A stretch of DNA of 64,000 bases from Ignavibacteriota bacterium (GCA_002698995.1 PAAX01000026.1:248001-312000); one strand, 5' to 3'. Numbered from the stretch's first letter, positions 9,079 to 18,472 are shown. The notes: generated by a model from the sequence alone, not told the origin. Made by a program: numbers and translations.

Positions 9079-9899
9079 TTTATATTAAGAATTACTTCTT
9101 TCATAATTGTTGTCATTTTAGGTTCTGCTTCCATTGCAGTTGAAATAATTTCATTAACATCAACTGGTCTAAGTGAATCTGGGAAACACTCATCAGTAAT
9201 AATGCTAATTCCAAGGACTTTAATTCCCATGTGAACGGCAACAATATTTTCCGGGATTGTTGACATTCCAACCACATCTGCCCCAATTCCTCTTAAAAAT
9301 CTATATTCCGCACGGGTTTCTAGATTTGGTCCCGGAACAGCAACATAAACCCCTTTCTGAACTTTAATTCCGTTTCTCAAAGCTGCATCTTCTGCAAGCT
9401 GAATTAATTCTTTGCTGTAAGGTTCGCTCATATCGGGAAATCTTGGTCCTAATTCATCTTCATTCTTGCCAATTAAAGGATTATCACCAAGAAGATTTAT
9501 ATGATCGGAAATTATCATCACATCCCCTTTCTGGTAAAGAGGATTCATTCCGCCGCATGCATTTGATACAAGTAAATTTTTAACTCCAAGAAATTTCATT
9601 ACTCTAACAGGATAAGTAATCTGCTTCATCGAATATCCTTCATAGAAATGAAATCTCCCCTGCATTGCAACTACATTTTTACCATTAATTCTACCGAAAA
9701 TTAATTTACCTGAATGAGACTCAACAGTTGATAACGGAAAATGAGGTAGATCAGAATAATTAATTTCATGCTCAACTTGAATTTCTTTAACTAAACCACC
9801 TAAGCCGGTACCGAGAATTATTCCTATTTCATAATTATCTTTTGTCTTTGATCTAATTACTTCCAAAGTTTCATTAATCATTTTCATTAAATCACTCAT
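9075..9899 (-). CDS. punA: Purine-nucleoside phosphorylase (inosine/guanosine type)
   Basis: It splits purine nucleosides with phosphate into base and ribose-1-phosphate for salvage. The 274 residues fit the trimeric PNP family. Recognisable motifs are GIILGTGLGG near the N-terminus (phosphate site), the QGRFHFYEGY stretch, the VSNACGGMNP stretch, and VPGPNLETRAEYRFLR followed by GADVVGMSTIPE around the base and ribose sites. It overlaps divIVA upstream and orf203 downstream by ATGA junctions, although no salvage gene adjoins it; deoC, a pathway neighbour, lies far away at 59 kb. Confidence 0.93.
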   Translation of the reverse strand: MSDLMKMINETLEVIRSKTKDNYEIGIILGTGLGGLVKEIQVEHEINYSDLPHFPLSTVESHSGKLIFGRINGKNVVAMQGRFHFYEGYSMKQITYPVRVMKFLGVKNLLVSNACGGMNPLYQKGDVMIISDHINLLGDNPLIGKNEDELGPRFPDMSEPYSKELIQLAEDAALRNGIKVQKGVYVAVPGPNLETRAEYRFLRGIGADVVGMSTIPENIVAVHMGIKVLGISIITDECFPDSLRPVDVNEIISTAMEAEPKMTTIMKEVILNIK

Positions 9900-10468
9900 A
9901 ATAATTTCTCCACAATATTGTCTATATCTAAATCAGTTTTTTCTTCTTTAATTTTGGTAGCCGGAAGTTCAACACTTTCTTTAACTGCTGGTTTTTCATC
10001 TTCTTTTTCTTCGATTGGAATCGGAATAATATCCATTTCCAATAATTGAGCTTGAGTTTCAATCATTGATTTTAATTTTGCCAAAAGAAGTCTTTTTTCT
10101 TCCCTTAATTTAAGAACAGATTCACGAATATAATCAGCTTCTTCCTTAGCTTTTTCAACTATCTGCGTAGATTTAAGTTCAGCTTCTTTTATCAATAATG
10201 CAGTCTGTTTTTTCGCAGATTCAACTGCTTTGGTTGATGATTCGGTAGCATTCAATAAAGTATTCTGAAGATTCTTTTCAATTCTTCTAAATTCCTTTAT
10301 CTGTTGATTTAATTCTTCAACTTTTTTGTTAAGAGATTCATTTTCTGCTTGAAGAGATTCAACTTCATCGGAAAGTTTTTCGAGGAATGCACGGACTTCT
10401 TCTTTGTCGTAACCTCTTACGGTCTTATTAAATTCTTGATTTTTTATACTATAAGGTGAAAATTTCAT
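9896..10468 (-). CDS. divIVA: DivIVA-domain coiled-coil protein
   Basis: DivIVA proteins bind curved membrane at poles and septa and recruit partners. The 190-residue protein starts with the lipid-binding DivIVA domain, FSPYSIKNQEFNKTVRGYD followed by KEEVRAFLEKL (about residues 3-34), and continues as a long coiled coil to about 140. A variable acidic tail follows and the protein ends with DLDIDNIVEKLL. It sits between yggS and punA with ATGA overlaps on both sides. The order yggS, divIVA, then ileS is like Bacillus. Presence in a Gram-negative-type genome is known for Bacteroidota relatives. Confidence 0.9.
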   Translation of the reverse strand: MKFSPYSIKNQEFNKTVRGYDKEEVRAFLEKLSDEVESLQAENESLNKKVEELNQQIKEFRRIEKNLQNTLLNATESSTKAVESAKKQTALLIKEAELKSTQIVEKAKEEADYIRESVLKLREEKRLLLAKLKSMIETQAQLLEMDIIPIPIEEKEDEKPAVKESVELPATKIKEEKTDLDIDNIVEKLL

Positions 10469-11154
10469 TTTGTGTAATCTCGTTCACCAAATATTGATGT
10501 TCCGATACGTACCATTGTAGAACCTTCTTCAATTGCGATATGAAAATCACCGCTCATTCCCATAGAAAGTTCTGTTAGACCGTATCCTTTATTATTCATT
10601 TTATCAAACAACTCTTTAAGTTTTCTGAAACTTTGTCTTATTGTTGAATCATCATCAACAAAAGGAGCCATTGTCATTAATCCGATTAATTTAATATTGG
10701 ATGAACCTTTACAGAAATCAGCAATTTCAAAAATTTCATCCTCTTTATATAATCCATATTTGCTTTCTTCTTCGGAAGTTTTAATCTCAAGAAGAATATT
10801 CTGGATTTTATTAACCGCTTCGGCTCTTTTTTCAATTTCCTTGGCAATTTTAAGAGAATCAACAGAATGAATAAGAGCAGAAGGTTCAACAACATATTTA
10901 ACTTTATTGGTCTGTAAATGCCCGATAAAGTGCCAATTAATATCTTTTTGAATTAAAGGAGCTTTATCTCGCAGCTCTTGAGCCTTATTTTCGGCACACT
11001 CCAAACAACCGGAATCCAAAACTTCATTTATTTCATCAATAGTTCTGGTTTTGGATACAGCAATGAGCTTAATATCTTCCGGATTACGACCAATTTTCTC
11101 GCAAACAGAAGATATTTCATCTCTAATTTTTGCGATATTTTCTTTAATCTTCAT
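10465..11154 (-). CDS. yggS: YggS-family pyridoxal-phosphate homeostasis protein
   Basis: PLPBP proteins bind pyridoxal 5'-phosphate and buffer it; they have an alanine-racemase-like barrel but no known enzyme activity. The PLP lysine is in KLIAVSKTRTIDEI; further conserved patches are ENKAQEL, WHFIGHLQTNK and LSMGMSGDFHIAIEEGSTMVRIG. I place the start at the ATG at 11154 (MKIKENIAKI, 229 residues), since the 15 residues added by an earlier codon at 11199 do not look conserved. It is the first gene of the operon ending in rluD and corresponds to ylmE of Bacillus. Confidence 0.93.
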   Translation of the reverse strand: MKIKENIAKIRDEISSVCEKIGRNPEDIKLIAVSKTRTIDEINEVLDSGCLECAENKAQELRDKAPLIQKDINWHFIGHLQTNKVKYVVEPSALIHSVDSLKIAKEIEKRAEAVNKIQNILLEIKTSEEESKYGLYKEDEIFEIADFCKGSSNIKLIGLMTMAPFVDDDSTIRQSFRKLKELFDKMNNKGYGLTELSMGMSGDFHIAIEEGSTMVRIGTSIFGERDYTK

Positions 11155-11307
11155 TTTATTTAAGATTGGGAATGTATCGGATTCTAGTCTGAAAGTCAAT
11201 TAAAAACGAATAAGAAATAATGCTCTGATATTTAGGAATCTGCATATTATTATTCGTATTTATTCTTTAATAATTACATTATAAAGATTAACCAAAAAGA
11301 AGTAATT

Positions 11308-12587
11308 TTAACCTCTCTTTTCATTCAAATCAGATGAAACCGAGAAAAAATATTTCAGAATTTCATCAGTTCTTTCACGCCAATTTGCCCATTGATGGCC
11401 ATCATTAATTATCCGAAACTGATGATTTATTTTCTTTTCAGTTAATAATTCAGCAAAAATCTGATTTCCATACAAAAACGGATAATTTTTATATCCCCCG
11501 GTAAGAAGATCATATCTTCCCACATCACTATAAAAATTATGATTTCTATCTATAATTTCTTCTTCATCTAAATCACTTACTTTTTCGATCAATTGTTCAA
11601 AAATAGTAGTCGACTGTCCGGCAGCATTGAGAAATTTCTCCGGGCGATACAAAGAAGTCAGCAGAGCCATTCTCCCTCCAGCAGAAATTCCGCATATCAT
11701 CCTATCTTTATTTGATGAGCTGATTTTATAATTACTTTCAACATAGCTTAGAATTTCATCACAGAGGACATCTATAAAAATAGAAGGATTAGTATTATAT
11801 AAATCATCATCAGCAGACTTATAGTCGATAAAAACCACTGCTAAAGGGACGATTTCATTCTGCTCAATTAGATTATCTAACACATTTTTATATGAACTAT
11901 ATTCTAGAGCTTTAAATCCGTCAATTACAAAACAACTGGTAATTTGTTATCTGTATACAAATTAGAAGGAGTATAAACTGCTATTTCCCTTTCCTCAAAA
12001 AGATTATTTTTTGATCTGAATTTTATAGTATCCAAAATTCCCTTCTCTGAATTTGGATTACTGAACCGAAGAGAATCCCTTTGAAAACCGGGCATTTCAA
12101 AACTTGAATGAGTTCCGTATCCGCTGGGTGTTGTTGAGTTATTTCTTAGATCAATTATTGTGTTGCCATCAACAATCAGAAGATAGTCGAGACGTGCATC
12201 ATTAGGAACTGAATAGCTTTTATAGAAAAACGAACTATCACCACATGAAATCAAATGCAATGTATCGGGAAACTGCCAAGCATTCTGCAAATCTCCGGTT
12301 ATTAAAACTGTATCTGCTTTACCAAACCAATAAAAATTAACAATATCATTTTCGATTACCGGAGAGTTGGGATTTTCAGAAATAAAATTTTCTACAATTG
12401 ATTTTCGATTTTCAGCTTCTAATGAATTTAGTTCTTTTATAAAAGCAGTAAATTTACTTTTACTAAGTTGTAAATCAGAGAGTTGATTTGATTTGCGTTT
12501 AATTTTAGTTGAATTTTCTCCACATCCAATAAATATGATTATTGAAAAGAGAAAAATCAATGTAATCAGAAAGCTTTTAGGCGCCAA
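11308..12587 (-). pseudogene. Frameshifted esterase lipoprotein (enterochelin-esterase-like)
   Basis: Two adjoining frames make one protein. The front half (11925-12587, TTG start) has a lipoprotein signal ending IFIGC, then an E-set/CBM48-like domain ending ...TPSNLYTDNKLPVVL. The back half (11308-11924) continues with VIDGF and a putative esterase domain with GISAGGRMALL (nucleophile serine) and a late DGHQW histidine. The break is in a T4 run on the minus strand (A4 at 11929-11932): one extra T restores LPVVFVIDGF. So a single-base deletion or a base-calling error is the simplest explanation. Probable function of the intact form: cell-surface carboxylic ester or glycoside-ester hydrolysis. 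Confidence 0.8.
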
Positions 12588-12633
12588 GTTTACACCATAA
12601 CTTTAATTGATATGGTAAAAATAAATTAATGGA

Positions 12634-12804
12634 ATGAAAAGAAAAATTATAATTACTGAAGAAAGAAAATTCGGATTAAACAAAGAAGAAAATCTGCTGA
12701 ACAAAGAGAAAATCACCTTAAGCAATAATGAATTTAACTCAAGCAATGAGAAAAAGAATTTGAACAATAGCAAATTGCAATCAAACAATAACGGATTTGA
12801 GTAA
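12634..12804 (+). CDS. Possible 56-residue heptad-repeat ORF at start of 21-nt array
   Basis: An ATG at 12634 opens a frame of 56 codons that reads through the first six units of the 21-nt array and stops at TAA in unit 7. The product is Asn-, Glu- and Lys-rich with a heptad pattern (for example LNKEENL, LSNNEFN). No family is recognised. It could be a remnant of a longer coiled-coil gene, or chance, because any 21-nt array keeps one frame. Expression is unproven. Confidence 0.2.
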   Translation: MKRKIIITEERKFGLNKEENLLNKEKITLSNNEFNSSNEKKNLNNSKLQSNNNGFE

Positions 12805-12979
12805 AGCAATAACAAATCTGACTGAAACAATGTCAAAACTCACTGTCAAAATGTCAAAACTGAATAAAACAATGCAGAATCTGGATTAAACAATGAGGAA
12901 TTTGAATTGAACAATGATAGATTGGAATCGAGCAATGAGAAAATTGAATTGAGCAATGAGGAATTTGAATTGAACAATA
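12676..12979. repeat. Fifteen exact-length 21-nt degenerate tandem repeats
   Basis: Units of exactly 21 nt run from 12676 to the first palindrome, the fifteenth being cut at 12980. The approximate consensus is TTGAACAATGAGGAATTTGA. Not one indel occurs: each unit in the plus frame reads L-N/S-N-x-x-x-x. Units 7, 8 and 10 begin with TAA, TGA and TAA instead of a Leu/Ser codon, so the frame is broken three times. Divergence between units is considerable, so the array is old. It fills most of the only gene-poor stretch above 300 bases (12588-13107). Confidence 0.85.
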
Positions 12980-13007
12980 GTAGGGACAACTCATGAGTTG
13001 TCCCTAC
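12980..13007. repeat. REP-like perfect palindrome, copy 1
   Basis: This 28-nt perfect palindrome has arms GTAGGGACAACTCA and its reverse complement. It starts with the GTAG foot characteristic of REP elements mobilised by RAYT transposases. It abuts the 21-nt array and lies about 100 nt before the RAYT gene. Confidence 0.9.
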
Positions 13008-13107
13008 AAAGATAAATTCCCACCAAAAATTAAAAGGAATATTTGATAGTATTTATTATTAAAACTGATTAAATTATTACCATACAATTCTTCATATAAA
13101 ATTGATA

Positions 13108-13617
13108 ATGCACAATAGAAAACGGAACAGATTAAATGAATTCGATTACAGGCAGGGTTTTTGGTATTTTGTAACCATCTGCGTTAAAGGAATGCAACCA
13201 TATTTCGGTAGAATTGAAAAAGCAAAACTGATTTTGAATGAGTATGGAAAAATTGTGGAGGAACGATGGAAAGCGTTAAGTGAAAAATATGAATCCGTAT
13301 ATTTAGATAAGTTTGTTGTGATGTCGAATCATTTCCACGGAATTATTACATTTGACAACAACGTAGGGACAACTCATGAGTTGTCCCTACAAACGTCAGA
13401 AAAAATCAAGTCCCTATCACACTATATCGGCGAATTTAAAATGCAGTCTTCAAAGCAAATCCACCAAAATGGACTTACACAATTCAAATGGCAGCGTTCT
13501 TTTTATGACCGGATAATTAGAAATGAAAAAGAACTTCATCGGATTAGGGAATACATAGAGGAAAATCCACTAAGGTGGGAGATTGGAAAAGGGTTTGTTG
13601 ATAATTTGGAGCTATGA
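13108..13617 (+). CDS. REP-associated tyrosine transposase (RAYT, Y1 family)
   Basis: RAYTs are single-domain HUH nucleases that cut single-stranded REP hairpins. The 169-residue product has the HUH motif NHFHGI (74-79) and the later family blocks FKWQRSFYDRIIRNE and RIREYIEENPLRW that hold the candidate catalytic tyrosine (Y133 or Y149). The start is taken as the ATG at 13108 rather than the TTG at 13102. Identical palindromes lie before (12980), inside (13363) and after (13688) the gene. The internal copy encodes VGTTHELSLQ (86-95) between the HUH motif and the tyrosine without breaking the frame. RAYTs are normally domesticated single-copy genes. Confidence 0.92.
   Translation: MHNRKRNRLNEFDYRQGFWYFVTICVKGMQPYFGRIEKAKLILNEYGKIVEERWKALSEKYESVYLDKFVVMSNHFHGIITFDNNVGTTHELSLQTSEKIKSLSHYIGEFKMQSSKQIHQNGLTQFKWQRSFYDRIIRNEKELHRIREYIEENPLRWEIGKGFVDNLEL
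13363..13390. repeat. REP-like perfect palindrome, copy 2, inside the RAYT gene
   Basis: Identical in all 28 bases to the copies at 12980 and 13688. It is read in frame as VGTTHELSL within the transposase, so its transcript can form a 14-bp hairpin within the mRNA. Confidence 0.92.
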
Positions 13618-13687
13618 GATAATGATTGAAATTGATAAATGAGTTATCATGCATCGAATTTATATATTACAAATAAGAAATTCTGCC

Positions 13688-13715
13688 GTAGGGACAACTC
13701 ATGAGTTGTCCCTAC
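13688..13715. repeat. REP-like perfect palindrome, copy 3
   Basis: The third identical 28-nt palindrome, 70 nt after the RAYT stop. Together with copy 1 it brackets the transposase gene. The following 127 nt up to the HNH gene show nothing else recognisable. Confidence 0.9.
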
Positions 13716-13842
13716 AACTTATAACAAAATTATTTTATAATTTACTTTTGATTTATTTATTTCTAATAAATGGTTAAGTTTATTTCACTTAGTAAAAAAA
13801 AGTGGTATCGGAAAAACATTTACATATAGGAATAATATTGAA

Positions 13843-14577
13843 ATGAAATCTTTTTTAATTAATCCAAAGTTTAAAATTGATGATATAATTTCATATACCG
13901 AGTTAACTGCAGCAGAAGGAATGAATCTTCAAAAAGGAATGAATTTCTTAGTTAAGCCTGATTATTCTGTTTTTCTAATGTCAATTAGAAAAGGGGCTCC
14001 TTATGCAGATCGAATTGACAAAAATTCCAATACTTTAATATATGAAGGGCATGATGTTCCTAGAAATCTCTCGAATTCTCCAAAAGAAGTTGATCAGGAA
14101 TTAACAACTCCAAATGGAACGTTGACTGAAAATGGGAAATTTTTTACTGCTGCAAAGTCATATCAGACTAAATTGATAAAACATCCTCACCGTATTAAAG
14201 TTTATGAAAAAATTCAAAATGGAGTTTGGTGTTATAAAGGATTTTATAATTTATTAGACGCTAAAATTGAGGATGTTGGTAAAAGAAAAGTATTTAAGTT
14301 TTATTTGCAACCGGTTGAAATCAAATCTTTACAAAAAGATATAATAATTCCTTTCAATAGAATAATTCCCACTGAAGTCAAAGTTGAAGTTTGGGCAAGA
14401 GATAAAGGTCAGTGTATAAAATGTGGCTCTAAAGAAAATCTGCATTATGATCATGATCTTCCATTTTCCAAAGGAGGGACAAGCTTAACCGCACAAAATG
14501 TTAGAATTCTTTGCATGAAATGCAATATATCTAAATCAAATAAGATTCTTACAATTCCACCATTCCTATTTCCTTAA
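13843..14577 (+). CDS. HNH endonuclease with SRA-like N-terminal domain
   Basis: The C-terminal 60 residues are a zinc-bound HNH nuclease: C191-x2-C194, the D203-H204-D205 core in LHYDHDLPFSKGG, N219, and C224-x2-C227. The first 160 residues recall SRA/YDG 5-methylcytosine readers: GAPYADR, LIYEGHD (65-71), a conserved Q-x-L..NG..L stretch at 85-95, HRIKVYEKI, WCYKGFYNLLDA and a closing VFKFYLQPV. SRA-HNH proteins act as modification-dependent (type IV-like) restriction enzymes, so defence against modified phage DNA is the likely role. It stands alone beside the RAYT/REP region, as expected of an accessory gene. The SRA assignment is by pattern and weaker than the HNH one. Confidence 0.8.
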   Translation: MKSFLINPKFKIDDIISYTELTAAEGMNLQKGMNFLVKPDYSVFLMSIRKGAPYADRIDKNSNTLIYEGHDVPRNLSNSPKEVDQELTTPNGTLTENGKFFTAAKSYQTKLIKHPHRIKVYEKIQNGVWCYKGFYNLLDAKIEDVGKRKVFKFYLQPVEIKSLQKDIIIPFNRIIPTEVKVEVWARDKGQCIKCGSKENLHYDHDLPFSKGGTSLTAQNVRILCMKCNISKSNKILTIPPFLFP

Positions 14578-14594
14578 TAAATTTTAACATAACT

Positions 14595-14623
14595 AAAAAA
14601 GGGGCTTCCGCCCCTTTTTTTTT
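14595..14623. terminator. Bidirectional rho-independent terminator
   Basis: Stem AAAAAAGGGGC / GCCCCTTTTTT with a TTCC loop and further T residues. A-runs and T-runs on both flanks let it serve both the HNH gene (+) and nrdJ (-), which converge here. Confidence 0.93.
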
Positions 14624-14648
14624 AACTAATCTGTAATTCAAAATAACA

Positions 14649-17600
14649 TTAGCTACATCCGGTTGTTGCGCCGCAGGTGTTGCATTTTAAGCATGTTCCG
14701 TTTCTTACCATTGTCATGCTTTGGCATTCGGGACAAATATCGCCGGTATAACCTTGGGCTTTGGCTGTTTGTACTTTTGAATGCTGTGATAGTACTTTGC
14801 TTCTGTCATTTCTATATTCATCATGACCGTTTCCGTTAACCGGAGTAACTTCTACAAAATTATGATTGTCATCTAATTCAATTACTCTATGACTCACAAT
14901 TTCTTCACTTTCAAAATCGGGTTCAATTACTGAAGAATGAACTTTTGATTTCGGAATATCTTCTTCATCAACATGAGCTAAATCATTTCTTCCCAAATAT
15001 GTTACAGCCAATTCTCTGAAAATATAATCAATAACCGAAGTTGACATTTTGATTCTTTTATTTCCGGTTACAACTCCGCTTGGTTCAAATCTGGTAAATA
15101 CAAATGCATCAACAAATTCTTCCAATGGAACGCCGTGCTGCAGACCGAGAGAAATTGCAATTGCAAAATTGTTTAAAAGACTTCTAAATGCCGCACCTTC
15201 TTTGTGCATATCTAAAAAGATTTCACCAAGCTGACCGTTTTCATAATCACCGGTTCTGATGTAGACTGTCTGCCCGTTAATTTTAGCTTTCTGAGTATAG
15301 CCGGAACGTCTATCCGGTAATCTTCTTCTCTTAGCAATATATCTGTGAATAATTTTTTCTGCTACTTTAATAATATCATTTTCTTCTTTCTTTTCAATCA
15401 AGTCATCTATCTCTTCTTGAGATATTGAATTTAACGGCTGAGATAATTTTGAACCGTCTCTGTATAATGCATTTGCTTTAATTCCAAGTTTCCAAGAAAG
15501 CATATAAGCATGTTCAATATCTTTAATTGATGCATGATTTGGAAGATTTATAGTTTTTGAAATTGCACCTGAAATAAAAGGCTGTGCAGCAGCCATCATT
15601 CTTATGTGTGCTTCCGGTTTAATATATCTTGTTCCCTTTTTACCGCATTTGTTTGCTGTATCAAAGACAGGATAATGTTCACTCTTAAGATATGGTGCGC
15701 CTTCAATCGTCATTGTGCCGCATACATAATCATTAGCTGCAGAAATTTCTTCTTTGGTGAATCCTAATTCCTGAAGTAAATTGAAATCAAAGTCATTGAG
15801 TTTCTCTTCAGATATTTTCAATACATCTTTACAGAATTTATCACCAATAGAATATTTTGTGAAAGCAAATGAAATATCAAAAGAAGATGGAAGCTGGGCT
15901 TCAATCTTCTTAATTAATTCTTCTGTAAATCCTTTTGCTTTTAAGGTTTCGGGATTTATGTACGGACAGCCTTGAAGAGTTCCAGCACCTTTAGCATATT
16001 TTACAATTTCTTTTATTTGATCTTCGTTGTAACCTAATTTTCTTAATGCAGGTGGAATTGATTGGTTTATAATTTTGAAATATCCACCCCCTGCTAATTT
16101 TTTGAATTTCACTAAAGCAAAGTCAGGTTCAATTCCGGTTGTATCGCAGTCCATTACTAAACCAATTGTACCGGTTGGAGCAATAACAGTAACTTGTGCA
16201 TTTCTGAATCCATGAATTTCACCGAACTCCAAAGCTATATCTGAATCTTCTCTTGCTGCTTTAAGTAAATCAGATGGACAGTGAGTTGGATTGATTCCGA
16301 TCGGGTAAATAGTTAATCCTTCATATTCTTCTTTAGGAACATTGTAAGCTGCTCTCCTGTGATTTCTAATTACGCGAAGCATATGTTCTTTGTTTTGTTC
16401 GTACATTGGGAATGTACCGGCTTCAGCTGCTAATTCGGCTGATGTTGCATACGATTTCATGTGCATTATTGCAGTTAAAGCACCGCAGATTGCAGTCCCT
16501 TCCGGGCTGTCATATGAAATTCCCTGTCTCATCAACAAAGAGCCAAGATTTGCATAACCTAATCCTAAAGTTCTGAAATCATAACTTCTTTGAGCAATTT
16601 CTTTACTAGGATATTGAGCCATCAAAACAGAAATTTCAAGAACAACTGTCCAAAGTCTTGTTGCATGTCTGTATGCTTCAATATCAAATTTGTGTGTGTC
16701 ATCATTATAGAATTTTACAAGATTTAATGAAGCAAGATTACAAGCAGTATCGTCAAGGAACATATATTCTGAACATGGATTTGAAGCTTTAATTTCGCCG
16801 CTTTCAGGGCATGTATGCCATTCATTAATAGTAGTATGATATTGCAGACCAGGATCAGCACTTGACCATGCAGCAAAACCTATTTGTTCCCACAATTCTT
16901 GTGCTTTAATACTTTTAGAAGCTTTAGGTTTTCTTCCCTCTTTTTTGGCTTTGTCAAGTTCAACTCTAAAATATAAATTCCAATCTGTATCATCAATTAC
17001 AGCCTGCATAAATTCATTAGTAACTCTAACTGAGTTATTCGAATTTTGTCCAGAGACTGTTGCATAAGCTTCACTGTTCCAATCGGTATTATATGTTGGG
17101 AATTCAATTTCCTTAAAACCTAATTTTGCAAGATGAATAACTCTTTCAATATAGTTTTCGGGAACATGAACTTTTCTTGCTTCTAAAATTGCTTCTCTTA
17201 ATTTTCTATTGGTTCTCTTATTAAATCTATCGTTTTCAGGATGCTCTGCAAAGCATGCTTTCATTACATTATTTAAATGAAGATTACATAATTTGGAACC
17301 GGCAACTAAAGCAGCAACTTTCTGTTCTTCAATCACTTTCCAATTTATATATTCTTCAATATCAGGATGATCAATATCAAGAGTTACCATTTTTGCAGCT
17401 CTTCTTGTAGTTCCGCCAGATTTAATAGCTCCGGCTGATCTGTCCCCAATTCTGAGGAATGACATTAATCCTGATGATCTTCCTCCGCCGCTTAATGGTT
17501 CTTCGGCACCTCTAATTCTAGAAAAGTTACTTCCTGTTCCGGAACCATACTTAAACAATCTTGCTTCACGAACCCAGAGATCCATAATTCCGCCTTCATT

Positions 17601-18227
17601 AACCAGGTCGTCATTTATGGATTGTATAAAACAAGCATGAGGCTGCGGATGAGTGTAAGCATCTTCTGATGATTTTAATTCACCTGTTTGGAAGTCAACA
17701 TAATAATGCCCTTGTGAAGGACCATTAATTCCGTAAGCCCAATTTAAACCTGTGTTAAACCACTGCGGAGAATTTGGAGCAATGTATTGGTTTGCAAGCA
17801 TATAAACCAATTCATCGTAATAAATTTTTGCATCTTCTTCTGATGAGAAATAATTTGCTTTCCATCCCCAGTAAGTCCAAGTACCGGCTAATCTATGAAA
17901 AACTTGCCGGCTGTCGGTCTCACTAGAAAATCTTTCCTTTTCAGGAAGTTCTGCTAATCTTTCTGTATCTGCTACAGAAGGCTGAAGCCATGTTGGAATT
18001 CCTTTTTCTTTTTTCTTCTTTAATAATTTAGGAACCCCGGCTTTACGAAAATACTTTTGAGCCAAAATATCGGTAGCAACTTGAGACCAAGACTTTGGCA
18101 CAAAAACATCTTCCATTTTAAAAACTGTAGTACCGTCCGGGTTTCTAATCTCAGAAGTTCTCTTCTCAAATTCCATGTTGTAATAAGGATCTTCTCCCGA
18201 AATGGTAAATAGTCTACTAAACTTCAT
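14649..18227 (-). CDS. nrdJ: Adenosylcobalamin-dependent (class II) ribonucleotide reductase
   Basis: It reduces ribonucleotides to deoxyribonucleotides without oxygen, using coenzyme B12. The protein is about 1192 residues long, the size of the long NrdJ/NrdZ-type enzymes. Visible blocks are [20 protein letters not shown] (active-site region), the [20 protein letters not shown] stretch, and at the C-terminus [22 protein letters not shown], a zinc-ribbon tail that presumably carries reducing cysteines. The ATG at 18227 is chosen over the GTG at 18233 because GGAG lies 5 nt before it. No NrdB-type subunit is adjacent. No cobalamin-riboswitch box was recognised in the 245 nt upstream. Confidence 0.96.
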   Translation of the reverse strand: MKFSRLFTISGEDPYYNMEFEKRTSEIRNPDGTTVFKMEDVFVPKSWSQVATDILAQKYFRKAGVPKLLKKKKEKGIPTWLQPSVADTERLAELPEKERFSSETDSRQVFHRLAGTWTYWGWKANYFSSEEDAKIYYDELVYMLANQYIAPNSPQWFNTGLNWAYGINGPSQGHYYVDFQTGELKSSEDAYTHPQPHACFIQSINDDLVNEGGIMDLWVREARLFKYGSGTGSNFSRIRGAEEPLSGGGRSSGLMSFLRIGDRSAGAIKSGGTTRRAAKMVTLDIDHPDIEEYINWKVIEEQKVAALVAGSKLCNLHLNNVMKACFAEHPENDRFNKRTNRKLREAILEARKVHVPENYIERVIHLAKLGFKEIEFPTYNTDWNSEAYATVSGQNSNNSVRVTNEFMQAVIDDTDWNLYFRVELDKAKKEGRKPKASKSIKAQELWEQIGFAAWSSADPGLQYHTTINEWHTCPESGEIKASNPCSEYMFLDDTACNLASLNLVKFYNDDTHKFDIEAYRHATRLWTVVLEISVLMAQYPSKEIAQRSYDFRTLGLGYANLGSLLMRQGISYDSPEGTAICGALTAIMHMKSYATSAELAAEAGTFPMYEQNKEHMLRVIRNHRRAAYNVPKEEYEGLTIYPIGINPTHCPSDLLKAAREDSDIALEFGEIHGFRNAQVTVIAPTGTIGLVMDCDTTGIEPDFALVKFKKLAGGGYFKIINQSIPPALRKLGYNEDQIKEIVKYAKGAGTLQGCPYINPETLKAKGFTEELIKKIEAQLPSSFDISFAFTKYSIGDKFCKDVLKISEEKLNDFDFNLLQELGFTKEEISAANDYVCGTMTIEGAPYLKSEHYPVFDTANKCGKKGTRYIKPEAHIRMMAAAQPFISGAISKTINLPNHASIKDIEHAYMLSWKLGIKANALYRDGSKLSQPLNSISQEEIDDLIEKKEENDIIKVAEKIIHRYIAKRRRLPDRRSGYTQKAKINGQTVYIRTGDYENGQLGEIFLDMHKEGAAFRSLLNNFAIAISLGLQHGVPLEEFVDAFVFTRFEPSGVVTGNKRIKMSTSVIDYIFRELAVTYLGRNDLAHVDEEDIPKSKVHSSVIEPDFESEEIVSHRVIELDDNHNFVEVTPVNGNGHDEYRNDRSKVLSQHSKVQTAKAQGYTGDICPECQSMTMVRNGTCLKCNTCGATTGCS

Positions 18228-18431
18228 AAACACTCCAAACTTTTTTTTATGTCAATTAACAAAATTTTACTGGATGGAAATATCTCAGAACGAAAATGGA
18301 TTTCAAGTTAAATAAAAATGATTTCTAAAGCAATCAGTTGAGAAAGATTTAACACAGTAACTCAAAAAGTTAATCTAAGATAGAACGTCCAAATATAAAC
18401 ACAATTTTTCTATAAATAAAAATAGATTTAT

Positions 18432-18439
18432 TAAATTTG
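18432..18439 (+). promoter_or_regulatory. TAnnTTTG -7-type promoter box before malQ
   Basis: TAAATTTG, 33 nt before the malQ ATG, matches the Bacteroidota -7 consensus TAnnTTTG. No convincing -33 TTG element was found. Support comes from similar boxes before glgC, uvrC and the gene at 39980. Confidence 0.35.
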
Positions 18440-18472
18440 TTTTTCTTCTTGAAAATATATTAGGAGTTCATT

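Noticed and set aside
12603-12836. Minus-strand ORF of 77 codons over the 21-nt array, Leu/Phe-rich
   Set aside because: It is the reverse reading of the array; hydrophobic heptads follow from repeat composition and there is no start signal.
12676-12979. CRISPR array
   Set aside because: Units are contiguous, 21 nt and degenerate, with no spacers and no cas genes.
18228-18472. Cobalamin riboswitch before nrdJ
   Set aside because: No B12-box-like conserved sequence or stem arrangement was seen in the 245 nt between nrdJ and malQ.
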